From Ceriagrion tenellum (Eukaryota > Arthropoda > Insecta > Odonata > Coenagrionidae): DNA of 64,000 nucleotides. Within the stretch, counting starts at the first letter, position 1. Each line of letters starts with the position of its first letter. The stretch lies in contig OY720636.1 of assembly GCA_963169105.1 (NCBI GenBank), positions 133,829,233 through 133,893,232 of the forward strand, written 5' to 3'. A model generated the notes under the pieces. The model had not been told where the DNA came from. It searched no databases and was given only the letters and a program-made list of their open reading frames with translations. Positions 48,586 to 62,541 of the stretch are shown here, piece after piece. The translations under genes and the position numbers were made by a program.

Positions 48586-48593
48586 TTCATACG
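48586..48593. repeat. hAT target-site duplication, right
   Basis: TTCATACG, identical to 44369-44376. Confidence 0.95.
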
Positions 48594-48599
48594 TAATTG

Positions 48600-49180
48600 T
48601 ACACCTAACTCTGCGTCAGTAAATTCCTCCATTCTGACCTCTCCTTGCAAACCTCTATTGCCTCATGTACCCCACACACTGTTTCATACACGCCCTACTG
48701 TTTTTAAAACTCCTAATATCCCCTGTCCCTGATATTGCTCTCTTCCCACTACATCTCTCCAATTTTGTACTTTACCGCATTAATTCCCCTACCTCCACCA
48801 GTCTTAGCCTTTTATACTCACTTCCAAAACAGCTTTTTATTACCTTCAAAATCACTCTGCATTTTGTTAGCTTCATCCACACACATTCATTCTTTGCTCT
48901 CTTTCACAACGTTCGTGTACATTATCTTCAAATCTTGCCAGACTACCACCATCTTTGGGAACAGCATCCTGCCCCTTACGCTTAGTTTCACATACACAAA
49001 AAACATCCATTCGTCTCACTTACATTTTGATCAGCAACTCATGCTCCTTTCCATACACTCTTCTCACATTCCAAGTACCGAGAGTCCAGTTCGTTTCCAG
49101 ACCGTATCTTGATGGGCCAACCTTATTCAGTTTCCACTGCCCATCGTGGCTTCAGCTGTCTGAGGCAACATTTTGACATT
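48600..49180 (-). pseudogene. LINE endonuclease remnant with large internal deletion
   Basis: Matches both ends of 14160-15640 but lacks 14452-15367; the junction near 48911 reads ACAACG, TTCG, TGTACATT, where the middle four bases are new. The catalytic Asp-His part is gone. Confidence 0.75.
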
Positions 49181-49571
49181 TAGCGGTAAGTTGTAATAGA
49201 GAATGTAAGGTTACAGCAGTACCCTCACCACATGCAGCTTTCCATGCTAACGGTTACAGCGCTCTACCGGTCAGTTTTGGCACATATTCGCCACTATGCC
49301 ACAAAAGCAACCAAAACATAGTAATACCCTAGGCTCTATTCTGCTCAAGCTAGGATCCCTTCTGAAAGGACTACTGGAGAGCCAGCATACTATTGCCCGC
49401 GACCCACCACTAGGAGGTATATCCAGTGTACTGACACACCGGTACACAACATCTTACCTAATTGCACAAAATAATATACTTGTTTAATTAATTCAACATT
49501 CTCCATCATCATACAGTTATTCTCCTTAAATTATACTTTTAATTTAGTCATATCATCCGCATGTACTATAA

Positions 49572-49782
49572 CTCGCACGTTTACTATTCTAATTACAACA
49601 CTGTACTTTCATTAAATGCATCTCTAACACATTTATCCATTAATACATTAAACAGCCATTGTGATATTACGCATTCTCGCTTTACGCCCTGTTTCATTGC
49701 AAACCAATCTCTCAGAACCCCATTAATTCTCACACCTACCTTACGTTTATCATACATTTTTATTATCATACATGAACAAGTG
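49572..49782 (-). pseudogene. LINE reverse transcriptase fragment, copy 2
   Basis: Same peptide as 16030-16240 (RDWFAMKQGVKRECVISL and following). Confidence 0.7.
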
Positions 49783-50086
49783 ACATCCGTACATCGTGCG
49801 AGGCGAAGTAAATAGCACGAGAAATGGCTTCGGGGAGAATAGTTTTCTAGAATCTGTTTGTTTGTCTCTTTCCTTTATCCCCAGTTGACCCCTTTCAATG
49901 CCTGCCATGAGGAATTTGAAGTCTTAAGTCTCCAAGTCGACCTATATGCGTGCATATGTGACAATGGCTCGAACTGACAGAGCAAGGTGAATATCGTCGG
50001 AAGTAAGTAATAATGACGAAATTTCTCTCGGTGCAATTGTTCAAATGTCGCCACAGGAGTTTAGCCTCGTCATATGGTTTTCTTAC

Positions 50087-51399
50087 AGCGTTATGTGAGA
50101 ATGGCTCATAATTTTTTGTGTGGGTGACGAATGCGGACGTTTACCCATCGACTAAGTCGAATAATTTCCGACGGTCAATACAGACACGACAAAGTAACGA
50201 GTATGAGACTTAACAGTTTTCACACGCATTGCAAACAAACAGAATTAAGGCATAGGGGATGATTGAACTTACCGTCAAAAAGAAGATTTCAGCATCTTGG
50301 AATGGTTCCACCCCTCATTGGATTCATTCCGCAGATATTTGTCCACATATGAGTAATAGATGAACATGTTCACCCAAGTTACATTCCAAGTTCACCATGG
50401 AAAATGTGGTGTCCTCGCCCGCGTCATGATACTTTTATGAAGCACAAATTCCACAACTGAGGTATGAAGTGTGTGAGTATAAGATCGGCGACGGACGCCA
50501 ATAGTTTTTTCTCGTTGTTATATGATCTTGATCCATCAAAGACAGCAAATTCATATCACAAACACTTATAAAAACACATTAAAATTGTCAAGCTTGCAAA
50601 CGTTGCAAACCCTCACGGGAACAATGGAGCATCGCGATGCGCAGGAAACTGGGGAAAAGTGCTAAATAACTATCAATAGACAATATCGTACTTAATATTT
50701 AAGACTTGACGCCTTACGAATCCTATGTTTGAAGTCTTCAAAATGTTAGCTCGCATTATTTTTAGAATAAAGAATATGCAGAAATAACGCAAATGGGCAA
50801 ACACACAGTGATAAAGCAAAAGAGACAGGAAAATACACGTGAATTTCAGATGGTTGCATTACAAATTTCTATTGAACGTTCGTTAGGCATTAAAATTCAA
50901 ATTATAAACACATCTGAATATTCTGAAACTTTTCTGAATGTTTAGACATACTCTTCCCGTGCGTTGCAAGAGCATGAGTGGAGCATGAGCTGGAAATGGA
51001 GTTTCCGTAACACATGCAGATAGTTTTCAAGCTAGAATTAGTTTTCCACAGCAATCTTGATGCAAACTTGCCACGACATCTTTGTCGTGACAAGCCTATG
51101 ACAACCCTATGACAAGTTTGCCGTAAGTTTGCATGCTATCTGGGATAATATGCAGTAGAATAGTATGTTGACTTGCAGCACACTTTTTATGCAAACTTGC
51201 AGCACACTTTATATGCAAACTTGCAGCAAGCTTGCATGAAGACTTGCAGCAAACTTGCAGCCCACTTTCTAAGCAAATTTGCAGCGGACTTGCATGGTAA
51301 CTTGCAGCAAACTTGCAGCACACTTTCTAAGCAGGGAAAGTCTAGCAAGTGAAAATCAAACATAGTGCAAACTTGCTGCAAACGTACGTGCTATCTGGG
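50087..51399. mobile_element. 1.3 kb insertion with ACTTGCAGC minisatellite
   Basis: Replaces 34 bases (16545-16578) of the other copy. Its right part (51110-51390) is a degenerate tandem array of ACTTGCAGCA and GCAAACTTGC words. The words TGCTATCTGGG occur at 51131-51144 and at the right boundary (51389-51399), so this may be the terminus of a mobile element. No inverted ends or target duplication are clear. Apparent Cys/Ala/Leu/Lys-rich frames here are repeat translations. Confidence 0.55.
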
Positions 51400-51645
51400 T
51401 ATGCTTCATAGAAGTGGTGGCATTAGTTGTTCCAAATAGAGTCTTTTCATGAATTACCCACAGCTCACCCTTAACGTTTGTTCCCCTAATTACAGAAGGT
51501 GACGGAAAATACAAAAACAATGTAACATACAGAATAGCTATTGCTTTTCAAATTCATTTTATTTAATTTTCATTCAAGAAAATCGAATATCCAATGAAGG
51601 GGAAAAAATCAATTAATAACATATAGAATTAAGAATCAAACATTA

Positions 51646-54600
51646 TTAGTCCACATGAGCCTTAATGTCATGAGTCATGTCAGATAAAGTCATGAGGCTC
51701 AATAATATTGGTGGGCCTGGAGGAGGAGGTGGCTGTGGTCCATCCACTTCGCTCATCAGCAGAGCGGGAGGAGTTGGCAGTGAAGCAGATGTGGTCTCCA
51801 TGGGAGACGCAGTTGTCTTTGATCCTTCACAGGTGTCTTTGCAGGTGTTGAGCAATGATTCAGGAGCCGGCTGTGACTCTGGAGATGGTTGAGGTTGAAG
51901 TAGACTGGTCATAAATGGTGCTGCCAAGTTCAAGGTCATTGCTGTCAGAGAGTCTATTTTGACGGCTGATGCTGTTGATATAGGCGGCGAAGGCAAGACC
52001 CTTGACTCTGTCCCTTCTACTTCAAGTTTAACCACTTCCTCTTTTTCCTGCGTCAATTAATAAAGATCATTAATACAAAAGGCTCACAAGATGTCAATAG
52101 AAATCACTGAGCTCTACTTATTGGTAGCCCCATAAAGAAAATACCCTACTTCATGATGGTACATATACTAAAAACAATTAAAGGAGGGCATTTCTATGTA
52201 AAAAGCCAATCATTAAAATTTGATGACTTCCTTTTTTGGCCAAGAAATTAACATATATTGTACTTTCTAGCCTATTTCTATTCTCAGAATATGGCAAATG
52301 GGTAAAATTTTGTGATAATAATAATGAAGATGTGGTCTGCAAACCAGATACTATGATACAATGGGGAGTGCTGATATACTTAAGCTAATGTATCCTCTCA
52401 ACCACTTTAACGCCAGGAAAAATCTACAGGGGAGAAAGAAACTGGCAGCTTCACCGGCTAGAGGATTTATATAATATCAAGGAAGTCAGATTTCGGTTGC
52501 AGTTAAAGGCAGATGGTTCTTACTTTTTTGAAATTTTCATGTTTAAAGAAAATGATTTTTCTCCCATTTTAATTCCTAGCTTTGTCCCAAAATGCTAGGC
52601 AATCAAAGGAGAAATGTTTGAAGAATTAAGGTACTCTGTTAAGATAAAGGGGCAATATTTTTTTTTTACCATCCAGACAAAAATTTAGCTTAAAACTGAG
52701 GTTTAATGAAGGTGAGTATAAAAGAATAATAAAATTCAAAAATATGGGTTAGCATAAAGAAAATGATATTCTGATTCCACTATCAGAGAGTATAGAAAGA
52801 TTAGGTATAGGCATATTCATCAAACTCTTTGTATGATTCCTTTTATTGCCAATGAAAATGATTTCTACATTTTTTGGTCAGGGTGCCATGACATCGATGC
52901 CATAGGCATTGAAATCTAACGTGGCTTTAATGTGTGGAATCATAGAAATTGTTTCTTAATAAATGCTCAATCTTGTTAATCTCCTCTCAAGTTATGCCAA
53001 AATTTATCTTTATAATTGGATTGAGAATATCACATAGGCCTTTTTTATAGAAAAAATTTTGCTTTGAGTACAAGGAAAGGCATTTCTTCAATGTCACTAA
53101 CCTCCATGCCAAGTAACGTCTGGCATTTTATCCATTCCTCTTGCAGTTGAAGCACATTTTGTTCCAGCTGTACTACATACTTTATACATATGCGAAGCTT
53201 TTCTGCATATTCCCCTCGCAAGTTTTTCAAATCAACCTCATGATTCCTTGCCATTCGGCTAATGTACTCTTCATTATCCCGATTTATGTTTTTTACGCAT
53301 TGCTGGAGCTCTGAAAAAATTAAATAATGGCGAAAATTAATACTTTTTGCAAACAGAGTTCATTTAATCTTAAGTCGCAAATGAACACTGTACTACAATT
53401 TAAGAATGGAGCGCCATGCAATAAAATACTACCAGTGTAATAATGAAAACGGCATGATTTCCTTAATTAATCTTAGGCAAAGGATCACTTATTTTTTATT
53501 GCATGCCTCAACTGAAGTTTTTCAATGAAATTGTGAGTGATTGATGACATCCTTTCTATAATTTGTGAAACCTTGGGTACGAATCGCTTCGCCTTAAAGC
53601 TAAACTCTAGCAAACAGATGTTTCAGGGATTCTAATGGTATAAATATAAACCTATATTAAAAACACATGCTAGAAGACAACACCTGCATTAAGAGTAAGT
53701 CATTTGGTTGAAGACCCAAAACCTTTGAAGGAAGGTGACTTTTTCGAAGCATAACCATAAGCAGTTTTGGGCTAAAACATTACTATTTTTTATGTTTTCG
53801 AGATATCAAAAATATATATGAAAATCTTATGAACCAGTCCATACAAATCCATCCCCTAAAAATTCCAAATGCCATGCCAAAAATGAGGATGGCTAATGGG
53901 AAATGAATATTAGTTCATTGGAACATCAAAATACTGCTGTATGTTTCTATCAGTGCAGTATATTAATTTGAACTTCTGAATATGCATTACACGTTCACTC
54001 ACTACTCCACATTCAAGTACCTGTCCACAATTCACATTCTCTCCACATTCACAACCAAATACCTGTCCGCGATGGATACTTGGAAGTTCTAACTGATACA
54101 CTGCACAGATGGAAACAGACAGCATTGGCTCAGAAGGTGATTAAAAGTGGGACACAAGAGGTAGAATCTTGTCCAAAGAGGAGGAGGATATCCTTCCTTG
54201 GTAGAATCTCTCTCAAGAAATTACAATATCTTCCAAAAGGAGAAGTCAGTGCTGCTTTCTACAATAGAAACACTCTGAGAAACATACTTGGGTTAAAAAA
54301 GACAGAATAAAGACTCAAGAAAAAAGCAGAATTCATGAAGTCTGCTGCAATGAATGTTATAATATATCTCTCAGACGGATGAATTTACTTTTCAATATCA
54401 GGGTTAGCGAACATGAAGACAGCTTCTGAATTAGGAAAAATGCCTCACCCTTCACAAAACATATGGTGACGCATAACCACCAGAGTGACTTTATCCCCAG
54501 AGTTATGCACCTTGCAAAGAAAGGGAGGCCCACCCCGTCACCACTTCCCTATTCCTTTCCCTTAAATAAATTTTTATATGGAAATTGCAGTACCTTCTTT

Positions 54601-55493
54601 TCATATTCTCGTGATGTTAAGTTCACAAAATACATTTTAATTGATATGGCAGAAGAAATATAACAAAGAAGCCTAAATATTGTAATCAAGAGCCAATTTC
54701 AATGCATGTTGTTACTTTGATCGCTGAACACAGATCTCCCACTCCAAAAAGACTTGTATTTACATAAACAGTCAAATATTCAGGTGAGATAAGTTCTAAG
54801 GAAAAAAAAGTACTCACCATCCTCTGTGTATTTGGCTTCATGGCGAGGAGCCTCTTTTGATGATTTCCCCAGACTCCATAGCCGTGACTTATTAGGGAGC
54901 TTCCCGACGGATGAAGTGGGCGTAACAGATACCTCTGATCCGGCCATATATTCATGAGGTCTGGCTGCAATATGAAATCAAAATTTATTAAAAACTTTCT
55001 TCCATGGTCAAAATGTCTGTATCATAAATCCATTTCAAACCATTTGACCACAAACAACTCAATAACCTACTACAGATTTTTGCATGTATATGAACAAAGG
55101 TTCTTCTCTTTATTATTTTTGGGTTTTCAACATATGCGTTGGGTCCTGGAGGTGACAATGTTGCTGGAGTTCCAATGGGCATCTTTTAGGTGAAGGTCAC
55201 CTTTGCTGGTTGGAATACCAAAACAAATTGTCATCTGCAAGACGCTATGCATGCAGGGACAGAGATATAATGTATCCTGCAGTCAATTCAGTAGAGCCCT
55301 TATGCAAAATTGTATGCCGTATACATTGAGAATTTTAATTTTGCATAAAAGAACAAACACCATTACCAGCTGACTCTGCTGTTGAGGAAAATATAAGCAA
55401 AGAGAGCAGGAGCCAGGTTCCATTGGGAGCCTCACATCCATAGTCCCAGTCGCAGTAGTCAGAAATGAAACCCCAATCATTGCATATCTCCAT
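51646..55493 (-). CDS. Four-exon gene, coiled-coil and proline-rich protein, second copy
   Basis: Exons 55493-55367, 54964-54818, 53310-53102 and 52047-51646, with the same splice sites and lengths as 16825-20725. Against the first copy I see no change in exons 1, 2 and 4, and three in exon 3: two silent (an Arg and a Glu codon) and one Phe-to-Cys in the coiled coil (EEWIKC for EEWIKF). Introns differ more and carry indels. Both copies are thus potentially expressed. The family is not recognised. Confidence 0.6.
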
Positions 55494-56395
55494 GTTCAAC
55501 TGTATAATTCATCACATGGGGTTCACTAACATTATACTTTTATTGCATGTTATGAAAAAAAGGGTCATATATATACACCATGTGCAGTGTACATACAAAT
55601 TTTAAACAGAACCCCACTACTATGTATTATATAATATAAACTTTGCTACATAATATCCACAATGCTAGAACTTTCTAAACTATGATCCTTAAGTCCCATT
55701 AGAGATATGTATACAAACAATGGGACACGCGGGCTGCACTCATTAGTCATTTTCCCGAGGCATGCAACACTTTTTACTCCATTAAATGCACAGTACAAAT
55801 AAATGGTTGGCAGCATGCATGTTACGAGTGGGGCTGACATATAGTTGAGACTTGAGATTACCACAACTCATTTGGCTGAGAAAATGTTACTGTGTCCCAC
55901 TGACTCGGGTACCAAGAGTTCCATCTGCCCAATTCCTCATGATAAGAGACACTTACATGGAGCATAGTGAATAATATCTGGCACCAATGATCGGGATTTT
56001 CCCACTGTAAACTTCAAGCATGTAGTAATCAACAAGACAGTCTCCAAAATTCATTCTCCTCTGTTTTATCAACACTTGGCCTTAAAGAAGAATAATTTAG
56101 GCCAAAGGCAAACAACAGAGCAAGGAATATCCAGCTAGAACTGGCATTTTGGTCTTTCACATGGATGGATATGTATGATGTAGAGGTAATCCTGCACCTC
56201 TCCTATTAGATGATGATCTGTGGTGATGCTTGTCTTGCATAAGAAATAATTACTAAAAACACATTAGAATGAAGATATGGTTTCAGACATTGTTCCTTGT
56301 TGTGACTTTTACAAATCTTCTACAACTGAATACACTTACCATTACCACATGTCTGTAGAAAAAATGCATAAACCGATGATTACAGGCTCATCTTT

Positions 56396-56575
56396 CTACC
56401 TTTCTGTATAAACATTTATATGTGTGTGTATGTACATTTATAGAGGAAACTTACAGGGGGGTAAAAAGAAGAGAGTAAAAAGAAAGTCTTACTGAAAAAC
56501 GTTTCGGGTGTTAGCCCTTCCTCAGTCACAGAGAGTTTCTCTAACAAGGGCTAACAATTATTTGATAAGTAAAAA
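56396..56575 (-). ncRNA. Penelope-tail-like fragment with hammerhead-like motif, copy 2
   Basis: Same as 21628-21810; the CTGAGGA ... GAAAC blocks are at 56535-56511 on the minus strand. Confidence 0.35.
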
Positions 56576-59500
56576 TAATTACCTAATGAATGATGAAGTA
56601 ATGTGAGGATTAAGTTGGCTGGAAAGGTAGAAAGATGAGTGTGATAGGATTATTGGGCAAATTTGGACTACCCCTGTCAGAAAGAGGAAGAGGTATTTAG
56701 TGTTTTGGATCAGCTGGATGAAACAATCGGTAGACTATCTGGTACTTGCGTACCAGGTACGTACAAAAATTAATCATCATCATGGCAATGCCCACCTCAT
56801 CTCCCCTGTGTATTACATATTGTATATAAGTAAGCGATTGTGATGATGAAAACTACTGCCACAATTTCAACTCGTGTGATTCTTCGTTGCAACAAAGGAA
56901 CGTAAGAATGACTGGATAAATGGAATCACAGTTTACACGATATGGCGATATTATACCCTCATAGATAGGCGGTGACTTAAAAACGATTATCTGTGAGGAG
57001 AAGTTGACAGTCAAAATCAATTTTGTAATCGGTTTTTTATTTATTGCTGCCAGATATCGGTAAAATTGGATGAAATGGGGAGTAGTGTAGAGGCTAGCAG
57101 ACTGAAATAGATCAAAGGACAGTGGAAGAAACCGGCCACACGGACAGATCGGTCTCCTCGGCGAAATTCAAAATGAGGGACTGTATCTTTTGTAAATTTA
57201 GTAATCAATAGTAATCGACCATCGTTTTCTGCTTTCGTCCCATTTACTTGAGATACAGGCTTCGCAGCCGTGGAGTCTCCGTGTCCTAAGGGGGGAATAC
57301 GTGAGAAAAATCTCAGTGAGGACCTTCCTATCCGTACGATCAGCCTGACCAGCAGGTCGGGCACAGCCGGGAAAGGTAGGTTTCCGCCCTAGCCTACCCT
57401 GTAATCCCTAACGAGGGGACCCGCTCGGTATCCCCTGGAAGTGCAATGAGGCCTACACCTCTTTCCAGGTTCTCCGGGCGAGGCGACCTATTGGGACAAA
57501 ACCAAGCACCACCCGGTAGTAAGAAGGAGGTTCTCAGTTACCCTCCCCTGCCGGGCGCCTCAGTTTTGCTGGTTACGGAGACTCCTTTCCCTACGCAAAT
57601 ACCTTTGGATATGTTTCGAATCCAAATTGGTTCTAATCGATGAACCAATGAGTCTGTGTCCTGCTGGAAGAGAAAAAACCCCCCTTAAAACGAATAGGTT
57701 ACGCTACCCAAGCGTAGAACACCAACATTAATGATGAATATTATTTTTAAGTACTTTCCTAGCTTGAAAGTCATCTACCGTAAGCTAAAAAAAAGGAAAC
57801 CATTTAACATTACACCGATCCCAACAACCATGGAGGTAAATCGGGGTTAAAGTGGCATAGCTATTCTTCAAGACTCACCGACAACGTTGTTACTGTCGTT
57901 CGGCATCGGGTCTGTATCTCCAGCACCATAAATATCCGTATTATCATCACCTCCTTGAACACACTTTCTTAAAGTATTTCCCATGTTTCTTTTTAATCGA
58001 AAGATCGGAAATGAATGCGGTTGCTAAGAATAAACGTTACCAAGGGCTCACCTCCTATTGTTGTCGAATCGTTCTCTTTAGTACAAAATACCGTATCCTT
58101 TGGAGTTATACGAATAGTATTATCTTAAGATGATATGAATATAGCAAGAATCTGAAATTGTAAGAGTTTTTTGTCGATGTCCTCGAGCATGAACTATTTG
58201 AAAGGGACGCGATGTAAAGAATGACGAAGATATGCGAGTGAATTAAGTATGCTGGAGCGGTGGAAAGAAGGGTGTGATAGAAAAAAATTTCGCTGGGTAA
58301 AATTTGACTAACTGTAACATAAGGTGGAAGATAGAGACTGTGTATTTTATCAGCTGAATGAAATAATTCGTAGACCACCTGAATCATGAGTACCAGGTAG
58401 TCTACCAAAGGTGCACAAGTTTTAATCCTCCCGAAAAACGTCCACCTCATCTCTCCTGAGTATTATGTATAAAACATAAACGATCGTGGTGAAGACGATT
58501 CCTGCGAAAATTTAAAATCTGTAGAGTTCTTAGTAGCAGTCAAGGAACACAAGAAATGACTGGTTAAAAATAGGTACTGTTTTTCGCGATAAGGAAATAT
58601 TTTACCGCCACGGATAGGCTGTGACGTTATAACGACTGTCTGTGAAGTGGAGTAATCAGTGGAAATCATTTCTGTAGTCGTTTATTAATTGATATATTCA
58701 ATTTTTTTTCTATCAATTATTATTACATAAATTAGGGAGTATTATACATGCCGGAGGACAGTTTTGGAACAGAGGTGAGTGGAAGAAGATTGTCAAACTG
58801 ACAGCGGTTCCACAATTAAATTCCCATTAACAATTAAATGCCCATTCCACAATTAAATGGAGAGACTGTATATTGAGTAAATTTCTAATCTTATAATTAC
58901 AGCCAGCTGTCTGCAGAGACTATGGAATATATCGGTACCCCCTCGGAATATTTTTATATTTTACTGTGAAAACGAATGCATGCACGTTTTCATGACTGTT
59001 TCAAAATTGCACCGCATAAAATGGTAAATTGTATGATTATATCCGAACATCTAAACGGGAAATGGCACCTGCTCTAATTCCATTCATTTTTTCTTCATTC
59101 CGTAATTATTTCGTTGAAACAATAAAATGTATTATGTAATTCGCCCTTTAGTGAATAAGCTTGTGCGGAGATAAAGTCATGGAAAGTTCTTTTTTGCATA
59201 TTTCACCCAAAAAATAGTATTTTCTTGCGTTTACTTGCGAATATATTTGCATAAGATTGTGTTTTTAACTCAGCACTCTCGTTCGTTGCTACAGAAGGCC
59301 AAATCTTAATTTTGGGTCTTAAACCACTTTTCTTCGAACACGGCCCTTTTAATCAATCATTATAATTAAGATACATTATAATTTGATTGATTGTACTGCC
59401 AAAATGTTTGCTATATTTTTACCTGCTAATCGTGATACCAAAAATAGGCCTCAGGATTTTTACCATTGATAATACCTGTGTTTGACGTGCGCGCAATGGA

Positions 59501-59827
59501 GTCAGTGTATACTCAAAATCTGGTTCCTCACGCTTCGAAAAAGGGAATAGCCGGAAAGGAAATACATGCTGAATTGTTGAACACTGCCGATCATTCACAC
59601 AAATGCATATTCCAAATAAGTCATCAAATCCCGCACTATATCATTTTCCTTACTTTCGTGCATAACGGTTTTCGCATCCATTTATTTAAGGTTTCAGGCA
59701 ATACATTTGTCAAAGGTTCAGATAAGGAAAACCGTATAAATAGGTATCAAGTTCTGGGGAAAAAGAAGTAAGTAAGATATGGCAAGATGGTGTTTTCGAT
59801 CAGCTGGTAGAAGTAAGACTTCCTGGG

Positions 59828-60901
59828 TAGGCACGGTCTTAAAATTTCTCTAAAATAAATATCGCCTAACCAGCTTCAATATGTTCCTCCGTACTGACCT
59901 ATCATTGAAAACCTCTTTTGCCTAATACACCACCATAAATTACCTCATACTCGCCCTCCTGATTTTAAGACTCCTTATATTCCACCTCCTAAGAATTTCC
60001 TCAACCACAACTTTCTCGGCTTTCCTCTACCTCTCACACCATTCATTTCATTTCACTCCACTTTGATATATATCTGTTTCGTTATTCGACTCTCTTCCAT
60101 TCTCTCAACATGGCCTTACTAACGAAGGACACTTCTTTCACATATGTCCACTACTGGAGCATCTAAGCCACATTCATTTATTACCCACTCATTCATCATT
60201 CTATCCAACCCACTCTTGCCGCCAACACTCCTCAGATAACTCATACCCACGGCGTATAGTTCACTGCTATGTCTATTCTGACAAACCCATGTTTCAGTAC
60301 CATGCAGAAACGTTGGGAGAAGTACCCCTTTGTACACGGCGATTTTCGCCTCCTTTAACAGGCACTCATTCCTTGATATGCTCCACATGCTTCCCACCTC
60401 TTTCCTTCCAGAATTCGCACCTCTCTCTATCTCCTCATCGATGTCCCATCCGTCCGTCTTTCGCAAACATCTTACCCAAGTACAATAAATCATCCACTTG
60501 TTCAATAACTTCACCATTCGCCCTCATCATACAGTTATTCTCCCCATTCTCCTTATCACTAACTACTACTTTAGTCTTGGACGCATTTAACTTCAATACT
60601 AATCTCTCTGTTGGGTCACAAACCTTATCTACGAACTTTGGTAATCCCTGTTGCGTCTCTGAGATCAAAACAGCGTCATTCGCATATACTAGGACTCGAA
60701 CGTTTACATTTCAAATCAAAATACCGTCGCTTTCTCTACATGCATCTCTAAAACATTTATCCATAAATACATTAAACTGTCGTAGTGACATTACGCAACC
60801 TAGCTTTACGCCCTGTTTTATTGCAAACCAATCACTCAGAAACCCGTTAACTCTCACTCTTTCCTTAATATTATCATACACCTTAAGGGTGTTCATGATG
60901 G
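59828..60901 (-). pseudogene. RTE-like LINE reverse transcriptase, 3' fragment, copy 3
   Basis: Same broken frames as 2820-3893 (60896-60711, 60668-60435, 60517-60119) with only a few residue differences. Confidence 0.75.
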
Positions 60902-60935
60902 ATTAGAGATGGCCATGGCCTCCAGGAGTTACTTA

Positions 60936-61423
60936 GGCCGTTTCCGAACTTGGCAAACGACTATTTAACTTCATATCAAGATATCTTGATTCCTAGGCAA
61001 GCAAAGTGAAATCCTTACTTGGCACTCTCGTAGCCCTTTAACGATGGAAGAGACATCCTGCGGCCTTCATCTCGTAAAAGATGCGAAAAGCGCCATCCAT
61101 GTGTCCATAATTATTGTGGGTGATTGAAGTGGATTACTTCTTGAAAATGCTTCCCAACCTTATACGACAAATTAAAAGAGAATATTATTTTTAAAATCTT
61201 ATTGCTTATGAATAAAATAATTCTCATATACCGTAATATGGTGATTGACTATTATGCTTCGATTACTTGGGGCTGCTAAAGTGGACGACATTTCGCTCAC
61301 TGTATTTACCACAATCAACGTCTTTGTGCAAAAAAGGCATCGTAATATTTTTTGCCTGTATGAAAAAACATTATGCATATATTTTGCACATAATCCAACA
61401 AATTATGCATATATATATGTGGG
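60936..61423 (+). mobile_element. Harbinger-like element, truncated by another insertion
   Basis: Begins GGCCGTTTCCGAACTTGGCA after TTA, as at 3928, and breaks off at 61423 where GGGTCATTCCACC begins. Confidence 0.65.
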
Positions 61424-62541
61424 TCATTCCACCACAATTCGACCAGTTGATTGCCCTTGGAGTAACCGATTTCGACCAAATTTGGCAAATTGTCTTCATT
61501 TGATTACAAAATGAAAACCCCAAAGCCATTTTGTAATCCATTCAACGGTTTACGAGATATTGCAATGTTGTAAAACAAGAATTTTACAAAAGCGTCGTCG
61601 CATTTGACGGCATATCTCCGGAAATAAGGAAGATAAAAATGCATGCAATGACTTATTTTAAGGGTATGAAATTGAGAAAGATAATCAATGGATTATTACA
61701 TAAAATTTAAACAATTAAATAAAGTTTATAACAAATTCAAATGTTCAAATCGATTTTTGACGATGTAGCTATGGCTTCGATTTTCCTCATTTTTTTATAT
61801 GTTGTAGATACAACCCTCCTCTACAAGTTAAAAAAATTTGGTAGGGGTAATATTTCATTTAAGAAAGAAAAACATGTTTGAGTGAAGGCGTAACGCTGGT
61901 CTCCCGCCGCGGCCGGGCGGCGTCCGGCTCTTGCGCCGAACGTTCAGTAGTCGGTTCTCCAGATCTCATCAGCGCGGGCATCCGTCACTCGGGCACTTTC
62001 TTTGAAATGTTGCATAGATATGCCATTCAGCATCACCGTCGATATCTTCTTAGTGATGCAACTGATTCATCATGTTGTAGCGGTTCTTCTATTGAGCCAC
62101 AGCACCGTCGGAATAGTAAATTATTCTACTTAGATAATGTACTCTTCTTCGAAGAAAAGTTATCAGTTTCGCTTGAAAGGTATAGAATGCACTCACGTCA
62201 TGTTCCATACAGTCTGAAATAATATCCAAATTGAAAGGTGCGACTTTATCGCAGGTATTTCTGCTGTAACACGTAAATGGTTGTACTGTAGTCTGATCGT
62301 TACACCAATGGGCCCCTTGTACAGCATCTTGGTGAAGAAAAGAATAATTCTAAGACAAATCGGCCACAACGTCAACTTTACGCAATTTCAGATTGTATTG
62401 ACATTTTAAATAAAATATAGTTTGCATGCAAGCGATGTAGTCATGCCTTCTTACTTTGGTGGTATTCTCAGCGAAAGCCTCAAGAAAGGCAGAACCCAAT
62501 CACTATCAATGTTATGTCATTTGAGAGGTATACAGAATTCC

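Larger units (their letters stand above)
56999..61423 (+). repeat. Segmental-duplication block A, copy 3
   Basis: Aligned with positions 1-4415 at an almost constant offset of about 57000, so it resembles the first copy more than the second in content. Confidence 0.9.

Noticed and set aside
48442..48732. Plus-strand frames over the hAT end
   Set aside because: They run across the transposon boundary and consist largely of G-run subterminal sequence.
51096..51381. Cys/Ala/Leu/Lys-rich repetitive frames on the minus strand
   Set aside because: They are translations of the ACTTGCAGC minisatellite.
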